Below, in pieces: positions 37,801-45,777 of a stretch of DNA of 64,000 bases. Position 1 is the stretch's first letter. Each line of letters starts with the position of its first letter. The DNA comes from DATMER01 sp963741305. GTDB taxonomy: Bacteria; Acidobacteriota; Thermoanaerobaculia; Multivoradales; UBA5704. The stretch lies in the NCBI GenBank assembly GCA_963741305.1, contig CAVUHL010000003.1, positions 620,001 through 684,000 on the forward strand, given 5' to 3'. The notes below the pieces were generated by a model that saw nothing but the letters and a program-made list of their open reading frames with translations, searched no databases and was not told where the DNA came from. The translations under genes and the position numbers were made by a program.

Positions 37801-38866
37801 CGGTCGGCGCCCGGCCGCTCGCCAGGTCCTTGGCAAAGAGGGTCAGCCGCCGCGGAAGGAAGCCCGAGGCCCGGACCTCGACCTGCAGGCGGCCTTTCGT
37901 GGGGCCCGTCACGGTGTACCTGCCCTCGCGGTCGGTCCGGACGGCGAGCGCCGGGTCGGTGTCCAGCCAGAGGGCCGCGTCCGCCAGCGCCCGGCCGGTG
38001 CCGGCGTCGAGCACCTTCCCGGCGACCGGTGAGGCAGGCGGGAAGGTCACGGTCCTCTGCCCGCCGGGACGGACATTGAAGACGTGCTGGCGGCCATCCG
38101 CTGCAACCAGGCGGAGCTTGGCCGTCTCGCCTTCCCGGACCGGCAGGAGCATGGTGCCGTCCGCGGCGGTCCGTCCCACCGGCCAGGCCTGGCCTCCCGC
38201 GCGTAGGAGCAGGCCCTCGATCGGCGAGCCGTCCGGTGCCACGGCCTGCAGGGCGAGGCTCACCTCGCGGGCGGGCTGAAGCTGGATCGTCCCCTCCTGA
38301 AAATCCGGCTGGACGACCTCCGGCCTCCCGGGGATGAAGACGCTCACCTGGAGGCGCTCGCCTTCGAGGCGCGGCAGGGTCAGCGACCCGTCAGCCGCGG
38401 TGCGCCCCACCCGAAGCTCGGGCCTCCAACTGCCAGCCCTCACCTCGCCCGAGGCCGAGGCGACGACCAAGGCTCCGGGCACGGTGCGAAGCCGGGCTCC
38501 CACGTCCGGGGGCATTTGAACGGCGGGCACCTCCTCGGCGTCGAGCGCCAGGAACGGCCCGTACTCCATGGGGACCCTTCCTGCCGCCCGCACCACGATC
38601 TTCCAGGCCCTGGCTTCCGGCGGCTCCAGGCGGAAGCGCCCTTGGGCATCGCTCGTGGCCATGGCCCGCGGACCTGGGAGGTCCCGGCCTTCGAGGCGCA
38701 GGCCGCCCGCCTCGAAGTTGCCAAGGACGGGCACGAGCTCGGCCCGGGCTCCGGACAGGGGCTCGTGCCGGGTCCCCTGCACCATGCCGGTGAGGACGGG
38801 CTGGGCGAGGGCCGGAGCGGCGGCGATGAGATGGAGCAGAGCGGCCGAAATCATGTTCCGCAGCAT
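34886..38866 (-). CDS. Very large exported carboxypeptidase-regulatory-like repeat protein
   Basis: A 1326-residue protein with a signal peptide (MISAALLHLIAAAPALAQP). The rest is about 12-14 copies of a roughly 80-95-residue beta-sandwich repeat, each opening like VSGRVLDEEGEAVSGAEVGL or LTGRVVDPGGKAVPEAEVFL and containing a 'T/D-x-x-G-x-F-x-x-x-x-L-x-P-G-x-Y-x-L' segment. This is the CarboxypepD_reg-like/prealbumin fold. No catalytic domain is present. Such proteins are probably surface or periplasmic scaffolds that bind protein or carbohydrate. It follows the RTX-like gene on the same strand, and its 3' end abuts array B. Confidence 0.88.
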   Translation of the reverse strand: MLRNMISAALLHLIAAAPALAQPVLTGMVQGTRHEPLSGARAELVPVLGNFEAGGLRLEGRDLPGPRAMATSDAQGRFRLEPPEARAWKIVVRAAGRVPMEYGPFLALDAEEVPAVQMPPDVGARLRTVPGALVVASASGEVRAGSWRPELRVGRTAADGSLTLPRLEGERLQVSVFIPGRPEVVQPDFQEGTIQLQPAREVSLALQAVAPDGSPIEGLLLRAGGQAWPVGRTAADGTMLLPVREGETAKLRLVAADGRQHVFNVRPGGQRTVTFPPASPVAGKVLDAGTGRALADAALWLDTDPALAVRTDREGRYTVTGPTKGRLQVEVRASGFLPRRLTLFAKDLASGRAPTVALERAVRIRGSVLGPKGKPLAGASVIAIHASALGTRTFSPYDPVADRAAASPAGGFELRQLKAGEEYELRVAMPGFFPVARSIVTSRDAAPVTVQLQPACAVRGLLRDPEGQPVAAARVFLRPARRAGREQPDRGPSPPAIESDPAGRFSIPESPAAEVDLEVRKPGYAPALRRTVRVGPSCKGSFDLGAVILNPGARLTGRVVDPGGKAVPEAEVFLVERLPAAQLPRGRKPDAVTGRDGSFSLGDLHRGVAHHLLVKADGYLGKEVRGVRPPGSGPVLIRLEPAAALSGRVLDEEGEAVSGAEVGLTWQAVLEGDLHRRPVGAAIQRSALSNAEGRFEIADAPKGEVRLDVKAQGFIPAEELKLTLPQPDPSPELTLVLRRGARIEGRVMTTEGKPVAAVRIAVDPGSAVSDAEGVYSIDGVAPGRREMHVLHPHYRRVVRSVSIEEGTNRLDVELEAGVEVTGRVIDGEGKPVVAAEVELTTQDRSELRQHRVRTGEDGGFILQPVAPGSYRLQAAASGLAAAELPKPVVVADRPVEGLEIVLRQGATVSGRVLGLSPEELAVVAVIARGEAAERRASLDSEGRFEVRELEAGDWLLRASLWQGERQVEARVPVGPSDRQIQRDLEFSPRVTLSGRVLFDGEPLGTSTVSVRGERFSIERSVISGSDGGFILKDLEPDRYWLGVKNTERMIIHNDTLDLHESREVEILLEAGTIGGRVGEDGSGEAVSGAVITLRPTKGPEFVISDSSQPDGSFQILHVPPGTYRLGVSANGYAPSEREVSVTGGQQASLDLGLTPASGLDLQVRLASGQAPPMLHVLARNGEGATVLAGTYVQKSGTAELSSLPAGTWQLTVSAPGGGVAMATVTAPGEPVPLTLPSAGRLHVRIPDLTTENRLATLKLLRQGQEPFWTLGPGGVITQTWSVTGGNATVDGVPAGVWAVIAEASDGRVWSGSVVTPGTGETSVSLP

Positions 38867-38888
38867 GACGGTGGTTCCCGGGGGAAAG

Positions 38889-38910
38889 CCCGGGGCCTTC
38901 CGGCCCCGGG
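38889..38910 (-). terminator. Hairpin between the RTX-like and repeat-protein genes
   Basis: A 9-bp perfect stem CCCGGGGCC / GGCCCCGGG with a 4-nt TTCC/GGAA loop (38889-38897 with 38902-38910). On the reverse strand it follows the RTX-like stop by 12 nt and is followed by CTTTCCCCC, a weak pyrimidine tract. It may terminate or reduce transcription into the 1326-residue gene. Confidence 0.6.
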
Positions 38911-38922
38911 GGAGCTCAGGGT

Positions 38923-39528
38923 CTAGGGGCAGTTGACGACGGTCTCTCCGTTCACGCAGGTGTCGGTGTTAGAGCCGCCATCCAGGTTGTCGGTTCCGGT
39001 ACCACCGTCGAGGTAGTCGTCCCCTGCGCCGCCGTACAGGGTGTCGTTATCCGCGTCGCCGTAGAGGAAATCATTCCCGTCTTCACCATAGAGGGTGTCG
39101 TTGGAGACGTGACCCCGGATGGTGTCGTTGCCGGTCCATCCGAGGCCGGTATCGACGCCGAAGCCACCCTGGATGGTGTCGTCCTCGGTCCAGCCGTCGA
39201 TGGTGTCATGCTGATGGAAGCCGAACAGATCGTCGATACCCGAATCGCCAAAGATGAAGTCGTTCTCGGTCCCGCCATCGATCGTGTCCCCTTCGGATCC
39301 GCCGTCGAGGCAGTCGTCGCCGGCAAGTCCGGAGATCACGTCGGCGCCCCCGAATCCATAGATGCAGTCCACGCCGGCCGTCCCGGTGAGCATGTCGGCG
39401 TTGTTGGTGCCGAAGGGTGGGGTCGCCGCGCAACCGCACCCCTGCGCTGCCGCGGGGCCTGCCATGGCGAGCAGGCCGACGGCAGCGGTCAGTACCAGGG
39501 CACCTTGGAAGAGTCGTCTCGTCAGCAT
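38923..39528 (-). CDS. Small secreted RTX-like calcium-binding repeat protein
   Basis: A 201-residue protein. I choose ATG 39528 (MLTRRLFQ) over ATG 39534, since AAGGAG sits only about 1 nt from the latter and 7 nt from the former. A signal peptide (GALVLTAAVGLLAMAGPAAA) is followed by QGCGCA and about eight nonapeptide-type GGxGxDxLx repeats (YGFGGADVISG, YGEDGNDFLYG, YGGAGDDYLDG), which form a Ca-binding parallel beta-roll. Cys residues at both ends (CGCA, CVNGETVVNC) suggest disulphide caps. Unlike RTX toxins it has no large effector domain or obvious type I secretion tail. Confidence 0.85.
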   Translation of the reverse strand: MLTRRLFQGALVLTAAVGLLAMAGPAAAQGCGCAATPPFGTNNADMLTGTAGVDCIYGFGGADVISGLAGDDCLDGGSEGDTIDGGTENDFIFGDSGIDDLFGFHQHDTIDGWTEDDTIQGGFGVDTGLGWTGNDTIRGHVSNDTLYGEDGNDFLYGDADNDTLYGGAGDDYLDGGTGTDNLDGGSNTDTCVNGETVVNCP

Positions 39529-39702
39529 GTCCATACTCCTTCTCAGGCCTCTCGCGGAGCCTCCATGGCTTCGGTTGAGGTAGCTGGCTTCGGAAGACCC
39601 TCCAGTGCAGAAAAAGAGAAAGAAGAATATTCTTATATTAGGTATGGTGCACCAAGGCCGCCAAACCGCGCCCGGGGTAGAGTTGATCCGGGAGGATCCT
39701 GG

Positions 39703-40653
39703 ATGCGCGCGATCGTCGTGAATGAGCTGGGAGGTCCCGAGGTCCTGAGGCTGGGCGAGGCGCCTCGGCCTGAGCCGGGGCCGGGGCAGGTTCTGATCCG
39801 GGTGCACAGGGCGGGCGTCAACTTTTCCGACACCGAGCGGCGGCGCGGCGTCTATCGGCGCCCCGGCCTGCCTTGGATTCCCGGTACCGAGGGGGCGGGT
39901 GTCGTGGAGGAGACCGGCGAGCGCGTGGCGTTCTGGGCCATGCCTCCGGCCGTCAGCGGCAGCTACGTCGAGTACGCGGTCGCGCCGGTGGAGTCGCTCT
40001 TCCGGTTGGGTCCCAACGTCAGCTTCGACCAGGGCGCGGCGCTGCCGCAGCAGGGATTGACCGCCTACGGCGTGGTCCATCTCGGGGCTCGGATCGAAGC
40101 GGGGCAGACGGTCCTGATCCACGCGGCCGGCGGGGGAGTGGGGTTGCTCGCCGTGCAGATGGCGAAGCGGGCCGGCGCGCGGGTTCTCGGAACCGTGTCG
40201 AACGAGGCGAAGGCCAAAGCGATCCGCGGCGTGGGCGGCGAGCCCCTGGAGTACGGCGAGGATCTAGCCCGGCGCGTGCTCGATGCGACCGATGGGCGCG
40301 GCGTGGACGTGGTCCTCGACTCGGTAGGGCGCGCTACCCAGGACGTGAGCCTCGAAGTGCTGGCCCGCTTTGGCCTCCTGCTCTTCTATGGCGACGCGAG
40401 CGGCCCGCCGCTTCCCATCGATCCCGACCGGCTGTACGAGCGGTCCTTGAAAATCGGCTCCTACACGCTCGACGTGAACTATCGGCCCGAGATCTGGGCT
40501 GCGGTCCGGCAGGAGCTTCTGCGGCTGGTGGAGGAGGGAGCGCTGCATCTCAACGTCTCGGCGGTGCTCCCGCTCGGCGAGGCTGCGGAGGCGCACCGGC
40601 GGCTGGAGTCGCGGCAGTCGTTCGGGAAGATCCTGCTCGACGCCGGCGCGTAG
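39703..40653 (+). CDS. Quinone oxidoreductase / zinc-type alcohol dehydrogenase-like
   Basis: A 316-residue MDR-superfamily enzyme. GGGAGGA lies 6 nt before ATG 39703; the longer upstream frame is not coding. N-terminal GroES-like domain: MRAIVVNELGGPEVLRLGE, RVHRAGVNFSDTERRRG, PGTEGAGVVEE. Rossmann part: VLIHAAGGGVGLLAVQMAK and VDVVLDSVGRAT. The structural and catalytic zinc ligands of true alcohol dehydrogenases are absent, as in NADPH:quinone reductases. Its middle and 3' parts are repeated at 41423-41623 as a broken copy. Confidence 0.9.
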   Translation: MRAIVVNELGGPEVLRLGEAPRPEPGPGQVLIRVHRAGVNFSDTERRRGVYRRPGLPWIPGTEGAGVVEETGERVAFWAMPPAVSGSYVEYAVAPVESLFRLGPNVSFDQGAALPQQGLTAYGVVHLGARIEAGQTVLIHAAGGGVGLLAVQMAKRAGARVLGTVSNEAKAKAIRGVGGEPLEYGEDLARRVLDATDGRGVDVVLDSVGRATQDVSLEVLARFGLLLFYGDASGPPLPIDPDRLYERSLKIGSYTLDVNYRPEIWAAVRQELLRLVEEGALHLNVSAVLPLGEAAEAHRRLESRQSFGKILLDAGA

Positions 40654-40677
40654 GGGGCAGAGGTTGTCAGGGAAGGA

Positions 40678-41325
40678 TCAATTACAAGAGCAGGAAGCGG
40701 GGCAGGTGCATTGTGCGCAGCGCGTTCCGCCGCAGCTCGCAGAGCAGGACGAACCGTCTCCGCAACTGATTGTGCAGGTCTTGCCGCAAGTGCCGAGGCC
40801 GCCGCTGCCGGGATCATCGTAATCAATGTCATTCGCAAAGATACGCTTCACCCCGTCGTTCAAGCGATCAGCTCTCGGTCCGCTCGCGGAGTAGATTGCC
40901 GAAACCTGAACCTCCTTTAGCTCGAAACCGCGTGTGAGTGCTGCCACCTCGCTAGCATCGGGGACTTGAGCCGCGTCAGGGAGGAAGGAATCGAGCCCAG
41001 GAACGGCGAAATGCCAGGCTTTGTCATCAGCGATCAGGACGAGGTGCCCCATCCAGAAATGCACCTGGGCGGTGCCGGTCCGAAACCCGGCGGGAAGCGA
41101 AGCTCCCTGAGCAGCCTCGACTCGGAACCAGCGGCCTTGCCCATCCTGCGTTGGAAGAGTCACGACGAGGGTCTGGCCGGCTTTCCGAACGACAGCCGAT
41201 CCTTGTAAGGTTTCGAGCCTTTCGAGCGGTGAGGTCAAGCGGACAGGTTCCCCCGATGCCAACGCGGCCACCGTCACGAATAGTCCGAGAACCCAGCATG
41301 CCTTTACAAATGCCGTTGCCCTCAT
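40678..41325 (-). CDS. Secreted protein with Cys-rich C-terminus
   Basis: A 215-residue protein starting ATG 41325 with AGGAGGAG upstream. A signal peptide (AFVKACWVLGLFVTVAALAS) and an about 150-residue globular part with no recognised family (RLETLQGSAVVRKAGQTLVV, VHFWMGHLVLIADDKAWHFA) precede the tail. The last 36 residues hold 10 Cys in pairs and triplets (CGKTCTISCGDGSSC, then CGGTRCAQCTCPASCSCN). Such a tail could bind metal, be cross-linked outside the cell, or be modified. It lies between the intact and broken oxidoreductase copies. Confidence 0.7.
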   Translation of the reverse strand: MRATAFVKACWVLGLFVTVAALASGEPVRLTSPLERLETLQGSAVVRKAGQTLVVTLPTQDGQGRWFRVEAAQGASLPAGFRTGTAQVHFWMGHLVLIADDKAWHFAVPGLDSFLPDAAQVPDASEVAALTRGFELKEVQVSAIYSASGPRADRLNDGVKRIFANDIDYDDPGSGGLGTCGKTCTISCGDGSSCSASCGGTRCAQCTCPASCSCN

Positions 41326-41422
41326 GTCTCCTCCTGTCATTGAAAAATACTCTAACATACTTCGCAGAATGGTGGCAGGTCCAAAAGCTGAGCGGCCAGG
41401 CAGCCGTGGCTTCTGCCGCCGC

Positions 41423-41623
41423 ACCGCCTACGGCGTGGTCCATCTCGGGGCTCGGATCGAAGCGGGGCAGACGGTGCTGATCGAGCTGCTGCGGCTGGTG
41501 GAGGAGGGAGCGCTGCATCTCAACGTCTCGGCGGTGCTCCCGCTCGGCGAGGCCGCGGAGGCGCACCGGCGGCTGGAGTCGCGGGCATCCGTGGGAAAGA
41601 TCCTGCTCGACATGCAAGGGTAG
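41423..41623 (+). pseudogene. Deleted second copy of the quinone oxidoreductase gene
   Basis: The frame reads TAYGVVHLGARIEAGQTVLI and then jumps to ELLRLVEEGALHLNVSAVLP and HRRLES...GKILLDMQG. The first part is nearly identical in DNA to 40060-40117 of the intact gene, the second to its 3' end from about 40508. About 390 nt of the parent, the whole NADPH-binding region, are missing, as is the N-terminal half. It cannot encode an active enzyme. High DNA identity means the duplication is recent. Confidence 0.85.
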
Positions 41624-41639
41624 TACGCACGAGGAGCGC

Positions 41640-41786
41640 GCTGCCCGCCCGCAACGCCGTGCACCTCTGCACGATCGTCGCGCACCGGTGCAGCAGCGCT
41701 ACGCCCCAGTGCAGCAACGCTACGCACCGGTGCACGGCGCCCGTGCACCGGTGCGCGGCGTTGCGTCCCTGGTGCGCGGCGCAACG
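41640..41786. repeat. Array C: seven degenerate 21-nt units
   Basis: Seven consecutive 21-nt blocks start at 41640, 41661, 41682, 41703, 41724, 41745 and 41766 with no indel. The consensus is about GCACCGGTGCACGGCGCTAC plus one base; GCACCGGTGC is itself a palindrome. It lies between the broken oxidoreductase copy and the ECF sigma gene, ending 48 nt before its start, so it occupies the likely promoter region. All frames read as heptads (for example QQRYAPV repeated). Confidence 0.8.
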
Positions 41787-41834
41787 CAACGCGAGACAAT
41801 ACCCAGGGACGCACTCCAAGAAAGGGGAGGGGTC

Positions 41835-42422
41835 ATGCCGTTCAAAGACTCTGGCGAGCCGCCGACGTGGACGGCCCTGCTCGCCGCGGCACGGGCGGGC
41901 GACCGGGCCGTGGCCGACGATCTCTTCAACCGCCTTTACGATCAGCTCCACCGCCTGGCCCATGCGCAGCTCGCCGCGCATGGGAAGGCGGGGGCGACGC
42001 TCAACACGACGGTGCTGGTCCATGAGGCCTACATGCGCCTGGCCGGTCCCGCGGGGATCGATGCCGCGGACCGCGCCCACTTCTTCAATCTCGCGGCCCG
42101 GGTGATGCGCCATGTCATCGTGGACTTCGCTCGCCGGCGCGACGCCGAGAAACGCGGCGGCGGGATCGTCAAGGTGGACCTCGACCAGATCAGCGAGCTG
42201 GCGGAGCCGGAGGCGGCGCTGCCCTCCGAGCTGCTGGCCCTCGACACTGCCCTCGCCGAGCTGGAGAAGGGGAGCCCCGATCTCGGCCGGCTGGTCGAGC
42301 TGCGCTTCTTCGCCGGCCTCGGCCTGGAGGAGATCGCCACCCTCCTCGGCCGCAGTGAACGGTCCCTCAAGCGCGACTGGCGCCGCGCCCGGGCCTTCCT
42401 CCTCGCCCGCCTGAACGAATAG
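41835..42422 (+). CDS. ECF sigma factor (TIGR02999/X6-like)
   Basis: A 195-residue sigma-70-family protein starting ATG 41835 after AGGGGAGGGG. Region 2: WTALLAAARAGDRAVADDLFNRLYDQLHRLAHAQL and AHFFNLAARVMRHVIVDFAR; region 4: LVELRFFAGLGLEEIATLLGRSERSLKRDWRRAR. 'NTTVLVHEAYMRLAG' is typical of the TIGR02999 group, common in Acidobacteria and Planctomycetes and often next to Ser/Thr kinases rather than a membrane anti-sigma factor. No anti-sigma gene is adjacent; the TPR kinase at 49053 may control it. The two subtilases downstream are candidate targets. Confidence 0.92.
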   Translation: MPFKDSGEPPTWTALLAAARAGDRAVADDLFNRLYDQLHRLAHAQLAAHGKAGATLNTTVLVHEAYMRLAGPAGIDAADRAHFFNLAARVMRHVIVDFARRRDAEKRGGGIVKVDLDQISELAEPEAALPSELLALDTALAELEKGSPDLGRLVELRFFAGLGLEEIATLLGRSERSLKRDWRRARAFLLARLNE

Positions 42423-42520
42423 GTGGCCCCGACTTCCCGGCTCCTGCGCATCTCCTCATGAAGCCGTACCGCCTGCCAATAGGCGGCGGCCTCATAGGCC
42501 CCGAGGGGCAAGGAGATGAA

Positions 42521-45500
42521 ATGAGTACGAAGAAGAAGATCTCTCGCCGGATCGGCCGCGCGGTTTGCGCGCTGGCTCTGGCTTGTCTGACCAGTAACGT
42601 TTTTGCGGCTGGCTCCCCGCCGCAAGAGATGGACAGCGCCCTCGCGGCGCAGGCCCGGGCGGCGCGTGAGAAGGGTCAGACGCGCATCCACGCCCTGGTC
42701 CAGCTTCACGAGATCCCGGGCGAGAGCCAGCGCAACGAGCTCTCGCGTCAGGGCCTCGAGCTGGGCGCCTATGTCACGGGCAGAGCATGGATCACGGCCA
42801 TCCCTCTGGACCGCGCCACCGCGGTGACGCACCGGCCCGAGGTCCGCTCGATCGAGCCCTGGACGGCGGACCACAAGCTGCACCCGCGGCTGGCAGCGGG
42901 CAGGATCTCATCCTGGGCGCGCGACACCGAGCAGCCCGGATGGGTCGCGGTCATGGTCCTGCTGCACGGGGATGTGGACCTCGGCCGCGGCCCCGCGCTG
43001 GCCGAGCTCGCCGGCGGCTCGGCCGGCAACCCGGTCGAGGGTCTGCACGGAATGTCGATGTGGCTCCCCGAAGCGAACCTGACCGCCCTGGCTGCCGAGG
43101 AGGAGGTGCTGTGGATCGAGCAGATCCCGCCGCCGTTGTCGGCGGCCAACGACGGCGTCCGTACCCAGATGAAGGTCAATACCGTGAACAGCTCGCCGTA
43201 CGATCTGGACGGCAAGGGAGTGCGGCTGCTCTTCTTCGACGACGGCACCGTGCGCTCCAGCCATGAGTCGTTCGATCCCGGGACGGGCAGCCGGGTGACC
43301 ATGGTCAATTACGCCGAGACGAGCCGCCATGCCACCAGTGTCGCAGGCACCGCGGCGGGAGACGGCAGCGGCTCGCCGAGCCTGCGCGGGCGCGGTGTGG
43401 CTACCGGCGTGGAGATCCTTACGGCCGGCGACAGCTGGTCTTTCAGTTTGCCGTACTGGGCGAACAGCGGCTCCATTGAGGAGGACTACGCCACGGCCCG
43501 CAGCGGCCACCAGGCCGACCTTGTGAACAACAGCCTCGGCTCCAGCCTCGTCGCCAACGGCGCTGAGTGCGAGTTGCAGGGCGACTATGCCACCACCTCG
43601 GCCCTGATCGACCAGATCGTCCGCGGCGACAACCCGGCGGTCACCGGCACCATGATCTCGGTCTGGGCCGCCGGCAACGAACGTGAGGTGTACTACCACG
43701 GCCGCTGCGGCGGCAACTACCTGACGACCGCCGAGCCCGCGTGCGCCAAGAACCCGATCCAGGTGGGAGCCATCAACTCGGACGGCGGGTCCATGACCCG
43801 TTTTTCGAGCTGGGGCCCTTGCGATGACGGCCGTCTGAAGCCGACGGTGGTGGCGCCCGCCTGCGAGTCCGGCCGGGTTACCAATGAGAGCGGCGTCTAT
43901 ACGGCGAACTGTGGCGACTCGGGCTTTGACGAGGGCTCGTATTGCGACGACGACCACCTCTATATGGCCGAACCCACCTGTGGCACCTCCTTGGCGGCGC
44001 CGGCAGTCTCGGGCACCATCGCCCTGCTGCTCCAGGACTGGCGCCAGCACCTCGGCTCCGGGTTCGAGGACGCGCGGCTCCTTCCGGCCCTGGTCAAAGC
44101 GGCTCTCATTCATACCTCTCGCGATCTCGGCGCCGAGGGTCCGGACTACCGCTACGGCTTCGGCGCCGTGGATGCCCAGGCCCTGATCGACTTCGAGCGC
44201 GCCGCCGGCCTCGACGCCCTCGGCGGGCCGGGGCTCAAGGTGTGGGGGACGGAACAACTCTCCCAAAGCCAGGCCGACGGCTTCTTGCTGACGGTGCCCA
44301 CGGGCATCGGCGAGCTCAAAGCCTCGCTGGCCTGGGACGACTTCGCCGCGGCCCCCTTTGCCACCGTGGCACTGGTCAACGACCTCGACCTCGAGCTGCT
44401 CGCCCCCAACGGCACGGTCTACCGCCCCTTCGTGCTCGATCCTGCCAATCCCCACCTTGCGGCGACGACGGGGGTCAACGTCGTGGACAACCAGGAGCAG
44501 GTGCTGATGAAGAATCCGCAGCCCGGCGTGTGGATCGTGCGCGTCCTCGGCACCAGCGTGCCCGAGGGCCCGCAATCCTATGGCCTGACCTACAGTGCTG
44601 CTCCGGTGGCTGTCTCCGCTTCGTGCAGCGAGGCCTTGGCCAATTTCGAACCCGTGCTCGGCTTCTGGATGATGACCGGCGGTGCCGCCCGGGTGGCCGC
44701 GCCGGGGCCAGGCCACGGCGACTATTCGGCCAGGCTCGGCGGCGCCAACGACAACGTGTCCGAGGTGAGGCGGCAGATCGACCTGCCGCTCCGCCAGCGG
44801 TCCACCTGGAGCTTCGATCTGTTCATGACGACGGAGGAGCTACCCTGGAGCAACGGGTTTGACGAATTCTCTGCCGAGGTCCGCGACGTCAACGGCACCG
44901 TCCTGTCGGTGGTGAGCTTCCACAACGACGGCGACGTGCGCAGCGTCTGGCTGCCGGAGCGCAACATCGACCTCTCGCCCTGGCATGGCCAGACCGTCTA
45001 TCTCGCCTTCCGCGCTGTCACGAACTCGCAAAAACCCACCACCTTCTGGGTCGACGACGTCCGGGTGGCGAGCTGTCCGTCCACCACGTCCGTATTGACG
45101 CCGGACCCCCTCAACCCCAACGGCGCCCAGGATGGGCATGTCTTCGAATCGAGCGAGAACAGCAGCGTGGGCGGCACTGCCGTCTCGAACAATTCCTCGC
45201 CGCTGGGAGCGGCCACCTTCCAGGTCGGCGACAGCGGCCCTGACCTGCAGCTCAAGGGTTTCGTTTCGTTCAACACGTCGGCGCTGCCGGACAATGCGAT
45301 CCTGGTCTCGGCGCGCCTCGTCCTCAACCGCTCCGCCCTTGTGGGCACGAACCCCTTCACGACCCATGGCGCCTGCCTGGTGGGCATCAAGACGGGCGGC
45401 TTCAACAACAGCTTCACCCTGGAACCCGGCGATTTTCAGGCCGCGGCGACGGTCCAGCCGGTTGCGGTCCTCAGCAATCCCACGGTCAACGGTTCCTACG

Positions 45501-45685
45501 CCTATGCCACTCTGAGCTCCCAGGGCTTGGCGGCGATCGACAAATCGGGCACGACCCAGCTCCGCATCTTCTTCGAGCAGGGGGATAACGACGACCTGGC
45601 CGGCGATGCCCTCCTCTTCATCGCCGGGGAGGACGCGAACGCCGCCCTGCGGCCGCGGCTCGAGGTGAAGTACCTGTTGCCGTAG
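42521..45685 (+). CDS. Secreted S8 subtilase with C-terminal DNRLRE-like domain (copy 1)
   Basis: A 1054-residue exported protease; ATG 42521 follows AAGGAG. Signal peptide (AVCALALACLTSNVFAAG), then a propeptide-like region. The S8 catalytic parts are LLFFDDGTV (Asp), SRHATSVAGTAAGDGSG (His; the family's second His of HGTH is Ser here) and CGTSLAAPAVSGTIALLLQD (Ser). After the protease a jelly-roll/MAM-like domain (WSFDLFMTT ... TTFWVDDVRVASC) and a DNRLRE-like domain (FNTSALPDNAILVSARLVLN) follow. It is a tandem paralogue of the next gene, with almost the same leader and signal sequence. Confidence 0.9.
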   Translation: MSTKKKISRRIGRAVCALALACLTSNVFAAGSPPQEMDSALAAQARAAREKGQTRIHALVQLHEIPGESQRNELSRQGLELGAYVTGRAWITAIPLDRATAVTHRPEVRSIEPWTADHKLHPRLAAGRISSWARDTEQPGWVAVMVLLHGDVDLGRGPALAELAGGSAGNPVEGLHGMSMWLPEANLTALAAEEEVLWIEQIPPPLSAANDGVRTQMKVNTVNSSPYDLDGKGVRLLFFDDGTVRSSHESFDPGTGSRVTMVNYAETSRHATSVAGTAAGDGSGSPSLRGRGVATGVEILTAGDSWSFSLPYWANSGSIEEDYATARSGHQADLVNNSLGSSLVANGAECELQGDYATTSALIDQIVRGDNPAVTGTMISVWAAGNEREVYYHGRCGGNYLTTAEPACAKNPIQVGAINSDGGSMTRFSSWGPCDDGRLKPTVVAPACESGRVTNESGVYTANCGDSGFDEGSYCDDDHLYMAEPTCGTSLAAPAVSGTIALLLQDWRQHLGSGFEDARLLPALVKAALIHTSRDLGAEGPDYRYGFGAVDAQALIDFERAAGLDALGGPGLKVWGTEQLSQSQADGFLLTVPTGIGELKASLAWDDFAAAPFATVALVNDLDLELLAPNGTVYRPFVLDPANPHLAATTGVNVVDNQEQVLMKNPQPGVWIVRVLGTSVPEGPQSYGLTYSAAPVAVSASCSEALANFEPVLGFWMMTGGAARVAAPGPGHGDYSARLGGANDNVSEVRRQIDLPLRQRSTWSFDLFMTTEELPWSNGFDEFSAEVRDVNGTVLSVVSFHNDGDVRSVWLPERNIDLSPWHGQTVYLAFRAVTNSQKPTTFWVDDVRVASCPSTTSVLTPDPLNPNGAQDGHVFESSENSSVGGTAVSNNSSPLGAATFQVGDSGPDLQLKGFVSFNTSALPDNAILVSARLVLNRSALVGTNPFTTHGACLVGIKTGGFNNSFTLEPGDFQAAATVQPVAVLSNPTVNGSYAYATLSSQGLAAIDKSGTTQLRIFFEQGDNDDLAGDALLFIAGEDANAALRPRLEVKYLLP

Positions 45686-45777
45686 CGCGGGTGTTCCTTC
45701 GGCTGGCCGGTGGCCCCGCCGGCCAGCCTTCTGCGCATCTCCTCATGAAGCCGTACTGCCTGCCAAGGAGAAGAAAA

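Noticed and set aside
41688..41834. N-terminal extension of the ECF sigma factor through array C
   Set aside because: The ATG at 41835 has a strong ribosome-binding site and begins at the normal family N-terminus; the extension is only repeat-derived residues.
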